Below the pieces are notes generated by a model. The model did no database searches. It was given only the letters and a program-made list of their open reading frames with translations, and had not been told where the DNA came from. From NCBI GenBank assembly GCA_024195265.1, contig JAJLRJ010000006.1:23435770-23499769 (forward strand): DNA of 64,000 nucleotides, written 5' to 3'. Below, one piece after another: positions 1-9,436 of the stretch (position 1 is its first letter; the number at the start of each line of letters is the position of its first letter). The stretch comes from Dendrophyllia cribrosa. Its lineage: Eukaryota; Cnidaria; Anthozoa; Scleractinia; Dendrophylliidae. Both the position numbers and the translations under genes were made by a program.

Positions 1-667
1 TGGGGAATTTACCATTTGTTTTTTAAATGCAAATGCCCGGGGATTGGCCCGGGGGGAAGATGGGCACTGCTGGAATTGACTCATCCATTATTTAATAGCC
101 GACAAACTAAAGCCAATCAAATAAAATGGTTTTTAATTGAGTGTCGAAAGTAATTTTGCAATCATATTTGGTTTTGCATTGCTACTCTGTGATTAGCTAA
201 AAAATCCCGCGCCACATTATCAACCAATCAGAGGTAAAATCAAAAGCAATCACGACTTTTTCGCACGAGATTTCCCGCGCTTGGCGCCGCTTTCATGAAA
301 TTACGTCGAGTTATAATTGGTTCAACGGATTGTCTGCGTGTTGACATTTTTGGACATGCAGACGAAAATGGTCGCAACAAATCTCTTGCCCACTCTTCCT
401 GGGCTTTTCTCAAATCACACTAACATTTGCATGACAAAATGATAATATTATACTTTTTATCGTTGTAGAAGTGTTGTTTACCTCAACTTGATGAATTGCA
501 CATACATCTAAGAGCTTAAAATACGCTAATATGATCAAAATTTTGCCTTCCCCTTTCTCTTCAGTTTCGGAAACAAGAAGTGCTGAATGCTTCCCATGCT
601 AAATGATAAGTTCAACTTTCAATGGGAAGGCCAATTATTTCAAACGTCAAGTTCAGTTTCGCCTTGC
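1..667. other. Intergenic DNA, no gene seen
   Basis: No credible coding region is visible. The stretch holds two CCAATCA-type boxes near 115 and 222 and GC-rich patches (tcccgcgc, ggcgccgc) around 205-290. This looks like a decayed repeat or an old promoter, but nothing downstream on either strand supports a transcript start. Confidence 0.4.

Positions 668-706
<39 letters not shown>
668..706. repeat. (TAG)13 trinucleotide microsatellite
   Basis: Thirteen uninterrupted TAG units. On the minus strand the run follows the end of an AAATAAAGGATC segment, so it may be the simple-repeat tail of a non-LTR retroelement lying at about 707-960 on the minus strand rather than an independent microsatellite. 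Confidence 0.9.
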
Positions 707-1335
707 ATCCTTTATTTAAACACGATCAGTAATTACAGCAATTAACATGCTTGAGGGGTCGTGTACTAGTCTGTCATAAAACAAGAAAAATATAATACCT
801 TCTTGATACTAACTAAGATTAAAAATATAAGATGATTTGAAGAGGTAATAAACACTAAAACGTACAAGAATTTGAAAAATTTAAATATAAAATGTAAATA
901 TAAAAATTTGAATATAAAATGTAAAATCGGACATGACCAAAACGATCCATTTAACACACAAAAGGCTGCTTCCCAGGGGCTACTTCATTGTGTGGAAAGG
1001 ATGATCTCGCATAGACAAGGACTTTTTTATTTCAGTGGTTCTAGGGCCTGCTTTACAGCGAAGATGTTTTTGTACTTGCAACTACATACTCACACGTAAC
1101 ACCGCTTTCTAGAATGATTACAGGCTAGAGTTTTGCGAACTGAGTAAATGGCGGAGGGGGTTTTGACCGTTTTTAGCCAGATATTTCAGTTAGCTTATAT
1201 CGTTCTAAATTATAATGATTTGTGTAATTATTAACCCATTGAATAAATTGAAGTAAAAGCAAGTCGAAAAGAAAAACAAAAATTGTCATTATAGTAGCAC
1301 TCTGATATATATTAATGCATTCTTTTCATTCATAG
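707..1335. other. Intergenic/intron DNA, possible LINE 3' tail
   Basis: Read on the minus strand, 707-960 is AT-rich and ends in an AATAAA-like signal followed by the CTA repeat, which fits a 5'-truncated non-LTR retroelement tail (inference). Positions 866-930 hold two imperfect copies of a roughly 26-base AT-rich unit. From about 1100 to 1335 the sequence should be the intron upstream of the chitin deacetylase exon. No other gene is seen. Confidence 0.35.
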
Positions 1336-2050
1336 ATTTGGGAACATTCCGTATGGCGCCATTACAGGATTTCGAGCACCGTTCCTGATGTTCACAGAGA
1401 ACATGTTCAAGACTCTATACACGAGCAAATTCACGTACGACCTGTCCTGGCCGGCTGATATCAAGTTTGATGGGCGTGGTCCAATGTACCCCTACACCCT
1501 GGACTACAGGTCAACTCAGAACTGCCCCACCAGTGAACAACCGTGCCCAAAAATGTCCTACCCAGGACTCTGGGAGATCCCAAACGTCAATCTCATGAAC
1601 GAAGATCATTCAACTTGTAATTCCATGATGGACGGGTGTGATCCAAATGGCAATGAAACGGTCTGGTATGAGATCCTGGTGAGAAACTTCCACTACCACT
1701 ACGACACAAACAGAGCTCCATTTGGGATGCATATGCACCCCTCGTATTTCCTCTGGGGTCCCCCTGGTGATCACATGAACGCTGCCAGGAAATTTCTCAA
1801 GTATGCTGAAGATTTGGGCGATGTCTGGTTTCTGACGGGATCTCAAGTCGTTGCCTGGATGAAAGACCCCCAAGACGTTGAGCAGGCGAAGAGTTTTCCC
1901 CCATGGAAGTGCCCCTCCCGTCCCCCTCCGAGATGCACGGGGTCGACAGTCAACAGCTGTCACTATACCAAGCCTCGAGATTTCTACATGAGCACCTGTA
2001 CAGAGTGTCCACCACATTTTCCATCACCCACAAATCCAGATGGGTATTAG
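1336..2050 (+). CDS. Chitin deacetylase-like (CE4) protein, last exon
   Basis: This is the C-terminal exon of a carbohydrate esterase family 4 protein, which in the known family removes acetyl groups from chitin in secreted matrices. A pyrimidine-rich acceptor ending in CATAG at 1331-1335 opens the exon, and the frame runs through the first internal Met at 1388 to a TAG at 2048-2050. Near the start is GFRAPF, matching the Arg-x-Pro motif of the NodB fold. Later come the Trp-rich LWEIPNV segment and GMHMHPSYF, which sits where the family's catalytic-base histidine lies. Many cysteines (CPTSEQPC, CNSMMDGC, and a Cys-rich tail) suggest an extracellular, disulfide-bonded protein. Upstream exons with the metal-binding Asp and His residues are outside the window or not recognisable, so this is partial. 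A complete chitin deacetylase would be about twice this length or more. Confidence 0.85.
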
Positions 2051-2837
2051 TCAGAATTAATTTGAACAGAAAGCCGACAGATGATCAGTCAATCAGACAA
2101 ACGGAAACGTTATATCATAGCAAGAGAAAATGATCCAAGAGAATAGAACCCCATGCTCCATGATAATTATTTTCAACCTAATGTTAACTTGCGCCCATGC
2201 TGTGAAGGTTGATTTGCACTCTCGGTCGCATGACCGAACGGTCTCTATTCCACAGAGATTAGATGTCATATGTCACATAGCTGTCATTGCTGGAGGTATT
2301 TTGCTTGTACATCGAAGAGAAATTTCGTGAGAGGCTGTGAAAATCAACAAACACGCCAACTCTTAAATTACATGACGTCATTCAAACTGTCCAGTCCGGT
2401 GTCTGCCTTAAAATAACCGCGCTATCCACGCAGTATGACACCGACCTAATAATAGATTAAAAATAATTTTCATTAGAAGAGTGATATGGGGATCTGTTCT
2501 CTTAGATTATTTTCTCTTGATCATAGTTATTTTATCCTGCTCCCATCTCATTAATAACTTAGTTACAATAATAGATGTAAATAGAAAAGGAATCGAACAA
2601 CATCACGATGTAAAGGGGCATGTCATGGGAATTTTTCTTGTTTTTGTGTCAAAACTGCGCTCATCTTTAAACTGAGCACCTTTTCTATAGAACACCAAAA
2701 GGGCTCGTTGCAAGAAAGAATAGCTAGTAAGATATTGGTCCAGTTTAATCTGTACGTTAACTGTAAGGTTAACAGCGAGGGTGTTAACAAATAAATACAT
2801 AAATAAAAACGCGGCAGGGATTTAGTTTTAAAGGCAA
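2051..2837. other. 3' UTR and spacer between two converging genes
   Basis: No gene is seen. AATAAA sequences at 2790-2795 and 2802-2807 could end the plus-strand chitin deacetylase transcript. Short ORFs here lack coding character. Confidence 0.4.
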
Positions 2838-2843
2838 TTTATT
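2838..2843 (-). terminator. Candidate polyadenylation signal of opine dehydrogenase gene
   Basis: TTTATT on the plus strand reads AATAAA on the minus strand, about 260 bases past the opine dehydrogenase stop. It lies almost back to back with the plus-strand AATAAA signals at 2790-2807, which fits two convergent transcripts. Confidence 0.45.
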
Positions 2844-3104
2844 ATGTCCAAGGACAAAAGTTGCACTTAACAATCTACCAGGGCCTTATAATTTTATTTA
2901 CTCGTTAACATCAGCATAACGTTCATAACAACAAGATTCGACATTCAACAATATCTTTTATATCTTTTCACATGACTGTGTAATCAATGGAAAAAACGTT
3001 GAAGCCTAGTGTATTATAAAATGTATTCAAATCTCTAATTTATCTTAACACGGCAAGCCGGTTTAGGCGTCTGCTATTAGGCTACAAAACAGGTTTAACA
3101 AATT

Positions 3105-3482
3105 CTAGAAGATAGATTCAAGAGTGTTAAATCCATATCTCTGTGGTGCTCGAGTTGTGGCGATATCTTTGCCCTGTAACTTGGAGTTCACAAGATATTC
3201 TTTGCCCATTTTCTCCTGACACCACGTCAGCACCTTGTCAATATTCGGCGTCTCAAGCCCCACAATTTCTGCAATACCCCGGATGACAACCAAGCCATAA
3301 GGGACATCCTCCGTCATGTAACGGTGCGTGAAATCTGGCAGGAATTTGCCGTCATCAGTTTTCTTGACGGGATGTTTCAGCCCTTGGTAAGCAGCATTGG
3401 TCTGTATTGCTGTGTAAAGGTTGGTCTTGTCCGAGATGTCTTGTGAATAGCATTCCATGAACCACTGATAAATGTGCAAAAC
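3105..3482 (-). CDS. Opine dehydrogenase, C-terminal exon
   Basis: Last coding exon of an octopine/opine dehydrogenase (NAD/NADP octopine/nopaline dehydrogenase family), a cytosolic enzyme that reductively condenses pyruvate with an amino acid and regenerates NAD+ in hypoxia. The minus-strand acceptor is ...TTTAG just before GTT at 3482, with an intron phase of 0. The exon encodes HIYQWFMECY, then the helical-domain segment with TEDVPYGLVVIRGIAE and ends ...GFNTLESIF before a stop at 3105. The Glu-Asp-Val-Pro-x-Gly-Leu stretch is typical of the C-terminal helical domain. It joins in phase with the exon at 4106-4390. Confidence 0.85.
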   Translation of the reverse strand, partial: VLHIYQWFMECYSQDISDKTNLYTAIQTNAAYQGLKHPVKKTDDGKFLPDFTHRYMTEDVPYGLVVIRGIAEIVGLETPNIDKVLTWCQEKMGKEYLVNSKLQGKDIATTRAPQRYGFNTLESIF

Positions 3483-4105
3483 CTAAAGCAAGAAAGCTTT
3501 GTTTAGAATCGCATCCTGTTTAACTCGTAAAACGGCCACATAAAAAGTTGTTTGCTCCTAGGCTTATGAGCTCATGACGCATAGACTACTGGAAACTAAC
3601 CGTGACTTGACTTACGAGTATTTTTACAGTTATAGCATAAGGGGAAAAATATGAACATTCTCACTCGGTCGTTCAGCTGTAAACATTGAGCCCGCGATAG
3701 GTAATGGTCACCTGTCTTACCCATGGGGCGGTGTTGGAGGGAGGGCAGTTGGACGCGGGGGGGGGGGGGGGGGGGGGGGGAGGGGGAGGGATCAGTGAAG
3801 GAAAACGCCTAGGAGAAGGGTGGTTCCGAAGGTTTTTTCGTATTCACGAGTTGGCTCATAGGAGTCTTTGATTTTGCTTCTGGCACCGTAAGAATGTTAG
3901 ATTCTTCTAAAACCCGAGTTAACGTTCTGACTGTTGGCTGTACCATACTTTGTAATTAGCAAGGTGTGACTTCTTTGGTTTCAGTTGTTTGCCTTCTAAC
4001 ATAATTCACTAGGTCACCCTCAAGAAGATATATTGTTAGTTTTAGTTCGAGTAATAAATGAAACTGTCCCACTAATAATTATAGAAGACAACTAAAATAT
4101 CTTGC
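3483..4105 (-). other. Opine dehydrogenase intron with GC donor
   Basis: The intron begins with GCAAGA at 4105 instead of GT and ends with TTTAG at 3483 (minus strand). It contains the 24-base G run at 3757-3780. No gene is seen inside. Confidence 0.6.
3757..3780. repeat. Poly-G run of 24 bases
   Basis: An uninterrupted run of G on the plus strand, followed by a G-rich stretch to about 3790. It could form a quadruplex. The length is the kind that varies between assemblies. Confidence 0.9.
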
Positions 4106-4390
4106 CTCAGACAACTCCAACAACTTGGCAATGTTGACAATCTCCTCTGACATACTGGAAAGAAGGTTAGCAGTTGACTCAGTTACGCCATTGTAGAACA
4201 AAGGTGGCTGGTCAAGAGGAGTCCCGTCCCACCCCTCCCACTGCCCATACAATATTGATGTGTGCAGATAGGCATTAACACTCATCAGCTGGACACCCAG
4301 TAGATAACCTGACACCATCAATTTAGGGAGGGGTCCCAGGAGATACTGCAGTGTGGCTACTGGATCATTCTTTGGTTCCACATCTCCTGT
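4106..4390 (-). CDS. Opine dehydrogenase, substrate-domain exon
   Basis: A 285-base exon of 95 codons, phase 0 at both ends. It encodes the hinge between the Rossmann domain and the all-helical substrate domain. NAYLHTSILYGQWEGWDG contains the histidine that in the opine dehydrogenase family acts in substrate binding and proton transfer, followed by TPLDQPPLFYNGVTE. The acceptor is CTTCAG at 4391-4396. The donor is read as GAG followed by GCAAGA, because ending there makes the next exon continue without a gap or stop. Ending at any later GT would add residues unlike the family. A short exon between this one and the Rossmann exon may exist and was not located. Confidence 0.85.
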
Positions 4391-5029
4391 CTGAAGAGAA
4401 AAGAGGAAAAAGACGAAACATTCATTGGAAGCTGTAATAACTCTGTACGCTTATAGTTAATTGTAGTCGGTTAACATTGTACTACAGTGTACTGTTGGGT
4501 TAAGTAGGTCAATCCACTGGAACGTAATATATCAAACACGATTAAGAGTGTTCCATCTAGATTTCCAAACACCGAGAAGTGGGTTGAAAAAAAAAAAAAC
4601 AGGCGCAGCCATTTTCTTTTTAACCGACTTCGAGGTGTTTGGATACCAAATGAAACTCTTATTCGACTGTTTGATAGAGTTTCTCAAAGTGACTGACGCT
4701 TATGATTTTCTTTGTGCAAACTTTTTGAGTTATTAATGAGTTTGAAAAGTACTATTGCAGGAATCAGCTAGTTCTTTTAAAGCACAATTATAACATTTCT
4801 CCAAAAACATTCCATGTTAGTTTTCATATATTTTTTTAAGAAGTCTTCATAGAAATCAACAAACGTTGACCGCTGGATCTGCCGCGGTCATTTTTCTGCG
4901 TTGTAAATAAAGAACGAAAATGTTCTTTATAGTGGACGAACAGTCAGCTATTCAGCTACTTTACAGAAATCCAGACTAGCGGAGGTTTACCAGTTGGCTA
5001 TTTACAAGCGTGGCAGAGGAGTTGCACTC

Positions 5030-5135
5030 GGGTCTACAGTGAAACAGCTCCATCTGGTGGTCAGAGCGGGACTCGGGACCTCTCGGATTTCCAGTCCGGC
5101 GCCCTAATCAGTTTAACCACACAGCCACGTTGCTT
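5030..5135 (-). mobile_element. tRNA-derived SINE head (candidate)
   Basis: Read on the minus strand, GTGGCTGTGTGGTTAAAC resembles an A box. A seven-base anticodon-like loop (CTGGAAA) follows, closed by CGGA/TCCG, and then GGTCCCGAGTCCCGC resembles a B box. Cloverleaf parts are recognisable but mismatched, as in SINEs descended from a tRNA (possibly Ser GGA). It lies in an opine dehydrogenase intron. Confidence 0.4.
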
Positions 5136-5609
5136 CCTAATGTGGAACAATTCTTGACCTCTCTGGACCACCTAACGATCTGCTCTAGATAAACTAACAG
5201 CATTTACAGAAACACTTCGTTGTTATTTTTTTAGCACCAACAAAGCAGTTTTTTTTAGTGGCAAAAACTGGCAAATTCGTAAATAACAAACATCATTTTG
5301 ATGGACTTGTCTTCAAATGCATTCTGGGAAAGCTACAAATCGACATTCTATAGTTACTTGACCCAGAGATTTATTGTGAACTCACAATTAAGAAGTTAAG
5401 GTGTCAAAACTGGCACACGAAACACCAATTACCTTCCTGAGTAAGGCTATGCAACTTTTATTTGGGATAATTCTTTTTAACGATTACTTTAAAATAAAAT
5501 AATAAATGAAATAAATAAACAAATAAACAAATAGTAATTTCAGCGGAAATACACGAAGTGGCTCTTACTTTTACGGTTTCCCGATCAAATTGGAACTTAG
5601 AAATGTGAC

Positions 5610-5700
5610 ATATGCTGACATATGGCGTTGCTTCCAGGATTCGAGGCCGGGCCACATTGGTGGGAGCGAGTGCTCTCACCACTATGACATTTCTGCTCCG
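5610..5700 (-). mobile_element. Second tRNA-derived SINE-like segment (candidate)
   Basis: On the minus strand, TCATAGTGGTGAGAGCACT resembles a tRNA A box, and GGCCTCGAATCCTGG at the far side resembles a B box (GGTTCGAATCC type), about 35 bases apart as in tRNA-derived SINEs. It is too degenerate to be a working tRNA gene. Confidence 0.4.
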
Positions 5701-5821
5701 CTACTCCCGAAAATGAACATGTTTGAAACAGTTCTTTGAGAATGTTTCCGGACAGTTTGTATCATTGCTTTCGCCTGATCGGGAGAAAGAAACTATTCCA
5801 ATGAAGGGACACGTATGTTAC

Positions 5822-6355
5822 CTTGATAGCCCCTAGTAAGGTTTCTATGGTACCAAAAACCTCACATTTCACTCCAAACTCACTCACTCCAGTGGTACGG
5901 CACACCCAAGGCAATGACTCAAAATTCATGATGGTGCATTGGCGGCCTGTGTCACCCAGCACGTGACGAACGTGGAACTCAAATCCTGGGTGCCCTGGTA
6001 AGCCAACTATAATGGTTTCTGGTTTAATGTGAGGTTTCAAAGCCTCTAAATAATCTTGATGAGAAGATGCCTGCAGCATAAACACCACAAGATCGACATC
6101 TCGCATGGCTTCATCTGGATCTTTTGTCACCATAGTAGGTATGGACACAACACGAGAAGGTTCTTTTCCCTTCAGATGAAAAGTAACTTCAAGGTCCTTC
6201 GTCTGCATTGCTGTACTCCGGCGCTCTGGCTCATCTTGATACAAACTAAGTACCCTAACCTCTGTGTCTTTCATGGCAGATGCAATACCAGTAAAGACAT
6301 GTGCTCCATCACCACTTCCACAGATCACCAGCTTTACGGTATCCGATCCCCTTCC
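5822..6355 (-). CDS. Opine dehydrogenase, NAD-binding (Rossmann) exon
   Basis: A 534-base exon of 178 codons, phase 0 at both ends, with acceptor CGTAG at 6356-6360 and donor AAG/GTAACA at 5822/5821. VKLVICGSGDGAHVFTG near its start is the glycine-rich dinucleotide loop. DVDLVVFMLQASSHQDYL and ETIIVGLPGHPGFEF are the later strands of the Rossmann domain. The very early position of the glycine loop implies that only a short 5' exon is missing upstream. The gene reads right to left as Rossmann exon, substrate-domain exon and C-terminal exon. Confidence 0.88.
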
Positions 6356-7040
6356 CTACGAATTAAACGAGGATATCAATAAACAAAAATGGTTCATCTT
6401 TCCAATCTTCCAGTGAGGCATTAGGTTAGTTAAGTTCATCCACTGCTATATCTTTCCCTCTCTCCGTATTCTCTAATATAGTTTATCCTGCATGTGCATG
6501 AAATATTGTACATTAGTATAAATTTACTAGCGTTCTATCACGAATGCTTTTCTCTTATTGGGTACGCTACTCACTATCTATTCTGTTGTAGAAAGTGAGT
6601 GGAGTGAGTAGCCTAATGGCGGCCTCTCCTTCGCGTTTTCGAAGTGTCAGTTAAGAGTATTTGTTGTTAAGTTTTGAACGTCTGGTAGATTCATTTATAC
6701 TAACACAATTAGATTATTCGCTCTTGATTTCTATCGCATGATAGCTAATTCGGGCTTCGCCTTCATCAACTATCACGCGATAGAAATCTCGAGCTCATAA
6801 TCTAATTGTTAATTAAAATTACTGTAAATTATGTATAAAATATTCACTTCTACATTACGTAACCGGCGTTTTGAGAATGTGGTTAAAAAATGAACTGGTC
6901 TATAAAGATAAAACAAGTTATTTTAGAAAAACCTTTGAATGCAGAGGTCCCCACGACGCAGAAATTTAAAAACTTGCTGGTAGTTGCTGGATCTTCCTTG
7001 TGAAAGATCTCGTGCCAGGCGTCACTTGAATGTGAAAATA
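6356..7040. other. Spacer with a hairpin repeat
   Basis: No exon is recognised, although the first opine dehydrogenase exon should lie in or beyond this stretch. Positions about 6711-6808 form an imperfect hairpin: TTTCTATCGCATGATAG faces CTATCACGCGATAGAAA, with ATTAGATTAT/ATAATCTAAT at the outer ends. That fits a small palindromic MITE. Confidence 0.5.
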
Positions 7041-7206
7041 CAAACCTGAATGCAAGGCTGGCACTACGACAAAGGGCAGATTTATTAAATGGCCAATATT
7101 TCGACTAATAGAACTAGTCTTCCTCAGGGCCAGGGCTATACTGAAAGAAAACATTGTAACGGCTCCTAAAATTTGAAAAATACGTGGTTATAAATGATTG
7201 GCTAAT
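7041..7206 (+). repeat. Left outer inverted repeat arm of the transposon
   Basis: CTGAATGCAAGGCTGGCACT at 7047 on is the inverse of 14795-14814, and the match continues for about 160 bases with few changes (GTCTTCCTCAGGGCCAGGG against its partner). In the left copy about 300 bases separate this outer arm from the inner arm at 7507. The right copy has no such gap, so the left end took an insertion. Confidence 0.85.
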
Positions 7207-7506
7207 ACATGACATGTAGACAGCGCACTTGTAAACATAAGATAAAAATAATATATAGTGTATGATACAAAACTGAGTTCAGCGTTAATTCCTTTGGTTA
7301 ATGCCTTCTGGTGATAAAGTGTTCCCTCTATGAATTAAAAAGTCGATGGGAAGCATTGATGGTAGGCTGCAGTTCAAGCGGGATGAGTCTCATGTCCGCG
7401 GAAGAGTAAAAGGACAAACAACCCACATCACGCCAACTCCACAGCAACGGTCCCTACACATTTCAACTTACCAGGCCACTCTTCCGGACATGTCATGTCA
7501 TGTCAT
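7207..7506. other. Insertion between outer and inner left arms
   Basis: This 300-base stretch has no counterpart on the right side, where outer and inner arms are contiguous. No coding content or clear terminal repeats were recognised. Confidence 0.5.
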
Positions 7507-7581
7507 GTATTGCATAATTTCATACCGCGCGGGGGCCTGGCACTACCGGATTTTCCCGGACTTTTTAAAAAGTCCAGTTTC

Positions 7582-7954
7582 AAGGTGGCGGACGGTCAGG
7601 GTAAAAACCTCGAAGCAAAGAATGTCTTTTTCGAAGAAATATTTATCAACATTCACTCAGAGAATCTACCTAAACTTAGCAAGCAAAAGGCTACAATATT
7701 TTTGCAATGCTCTGAAACTAAGAGTGTCCGGTGAGAAGAAAGAACTTGTCCAAAGATTAGAGCCACTCGGCAAGTGCAAGCAGTTGTTTGATAAAAAAGT
7801 CGCTCGAATCCAAGAAGATTATAATTTTTCTACTGCACTGGATCCTCGCTCTATTCCACCTCCATCTACGAAGTGGAAGGTCATTGGCAAGAACACAGAT
7901 GTAGCCGTACCAATCGTAACCGAGAGTATCACTTATGTCCAGGATTGTAGATAA
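7582..7954 (+). pseudogene. SAP-like protein of the transposon, broken start
   Basis: The reading starts where the mirrored gene has ATGGCGG, but here the codon is GTG (7582). Frame VADGQGKNLEAKN... continues to about 7720. A frame change then leads into LRVSGEKKELVQRLE, which matches the second helix of a SAP DNA-binding motif, and on to a stop at 7952-7954. SAP motifs bind AT-rich DNA. Together with the YqaJ-like piece at 8661 this probably formed one protein whose middle is now disrupted. The lost start codon and the frameshift mark it as dead. Confidence 0.55.
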
Positions 7955-8660
7955 TTAGATGCATGGCAAATTTTGATATCCAACACGAAGTGTCCCATTA
8001 AGTCTAAGTGTTAACTATCTGTTTTGAAATGTAAGGTAAGCAATAGTGTTAGTGTTGTTTTTAGGTTAGGGTAAACGCACCTGTTTATCTTTACTTAAAG
8101 AGCAGAATTTAGGGGACACTTTGTGACGTTTATTGTCTGAATTTTTGAAAACAAGTGATGTTGAAGTTGAGTCAAAGAGCAAGAGGACACTTTGTGACGC
8201 TTATTAAATTTGTCATGCATCTAATTATCTGCAATCCTGGACATAACTGGAGAGTATCATTAAAGAATATCAAAAAGCTAAGTATGCTGGAGGAAAAGGG
8301 CAGTACAGGAAGGCATACCGATTATTCTCTTCGAGAAGAATAATGTCCGTGAAAGCTACTGAGTCTAGTGAACATTAGGGCGTTATGTATGTGAAAGCTA
8401 GTATTCTTGAATCATATACAGGGAGTCTTGTCTCAGCACAAAAAAAGTCAGGCTTATTTCTACATCTAAGATACAAGGCTGAACTTAAAAAAAAAAACTG
8501 GCAAGAAGTATAATGAAGACGTATTGAAACCAAGGTTCTGAGAGAGTACAGAGGCTTTTTGGAGACCAAAACGTGATGAGTCTGAATCAAACACCATCTC
8601 GCCAGAGGTTGATCAAAGTGTAACCAAACAGCAACCTTAGCCTCTTGAAAAGAATTAATT
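7955..8660 (+). other. Degraded linker between SAP and YqaJ parts
   Basis: No intact gene. From about 8400 a broken reading frame (TGSLVSAQKKSGLFLHLRYK) may be the middle of the same nuclease protein. 8020-8230 contains an imperfectly repeated segment with gaggacactttgtgacg-type copies at about 8113 and 8182. Confidence 0.4.
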
Positions 8661-9041
8661 ATGTCCCTGTTAATCATGCAGTGTACTAATGACTGGAGGG
8701 CTCTAAGAGTTGGCATAATCACTGCGAGCAAAGTTCCAGCATTACTTGGGTTCTGTGGGATAAAAGAATTTGACAGTGCATGGTTTGCCATAAGGAAAAA
8801 TAGAGATGAAAGCATGCTGAACCCCAAAAGATCTGGATTACCAAACTTTATCAGAGGCAAGCAAGAAGAAAGCAACGCTCTTCCCAGGTTATGTGAAGAC
8901 TCTGGCTTCAACATCAGAGAGTGTGGATACTTCAAACACCCCAAGGATAAGAGGTTTGGTGCCAGCCCGGATGGAGTAAGCACTGGAGAACATGCATTTT
9001 TAGTTGAAACAAGAACAACAACTCTTCGAGTCGTGCTTTAA
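8661..9041 (+). pseudogene. YqaJ-like nuclease fragment
   Basis: The N-terminal half of a YqaJ/lambda-exonuclease-type PD-(D/E)XK nuclease. WRALRVGIITASKVPALLGF matches the family's opening helix, GKQEESNALPRLCED fits the next helix, and GASPDGV holds the metal-binding Asp. The expected Glu-x-Lys strand should follow shortly after SPDG, but the frame instead runs into unrelated sequence and stops at 9041. The family resects DNA ends. In THAP transposons its role is unknown to me. The opposite strand is open by chance and is not a gene. Confidence 0.7.
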
Positions 9042-9073
9042 GAAGCTTTAAGGGTCTTGTAAGTGGGGTTTGG

Positions 9074-9398
9074 CTATAACACAGGCGTAGAGTGAGGGTC
9101 GGACACCTTTTTGAGACTTATATAACGTAATGTCGACACTTAGAATTTTATTTTCAATACATTTTTAAGTATAAAAAAGAAAATCTAAAATCCCCACTGA
9201 GGATTGAACCTGTGACCTCAGCTAAGCTTAGGCTTACATAGCCTACCGTACCACTGTACCACCTAGCTTCTCGGGTTGCTTAGTCCTAAATTTAACTATA
9301 TAAACTGCTACCCCTAACATCAACTGAAAGCTAACCGGTTACTCCGTTATATAAGTCTCAATAAGGTGTCCGACCCTCCCTCTACGCACGCGCTATAG
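9074..9398. mobile_element. MITE with about 50-bp inverted ends
   Basis: CTATAACACAGGCGTAGAG at 9074 mirrors CTCTACGCACGCGCTATAG at the right end, and the inverted match runs on through GGGTCGGACACCTT and GAGACTTATATAACG, with only a few mismatches. The element is about 325 bases with no coding capacity and contains a tRNA-like segment in its middle. It sits in the nuclease gene of the larger transposon. Confidence 0.8.
9193..9277 (-). mobile_element. tRNA-like segment inside the MITE
   Basis: On the minus strand a possible D-arm (GGTGGTACAGTGGTACGG) is followed by an anticodon-like arm, TAGGC/GCCTA closing a seven-base loop TATGTAA (anticodon position TGT, threonine-like), and then AGGTTCAATCC as a B box. 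The T stem does not pair well and the acceptor stem is weak. I call it a tRNA relic or SINE head, not a functional tRNA. Confidence 0.45.
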
Positions 9399-9436
9399 TC
9401 TTTTCCTTGTAAGTGCCCCTAAGGTGCGAGAATTAA

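Larger units (their letters stand above)
4391..5821 (-). other. Opine dehydrogenase intron with SINE-like segments
   Basis: Intron between the substrate-domain and Rossmann-domain exons. It holds two minus-strand tRNA-like segments annotated separately and otherwise AT-rich sequence. The family alignment leaves room for a small extra exon here, which I could not identify. Confidence 0.5.

Noticed and set aside
8375..8983. 202-codon minus-strand ORF opposite the YqaJ fragment
   Set aside because: Antisense shadow of the YqaJ-like frame, which has recognisable family motifs; this strand has none.
9193..9277. Functional tRNA-Thr gene
   Set aside because: T stem and acceptor stem do not pair; it is inside a MITE.
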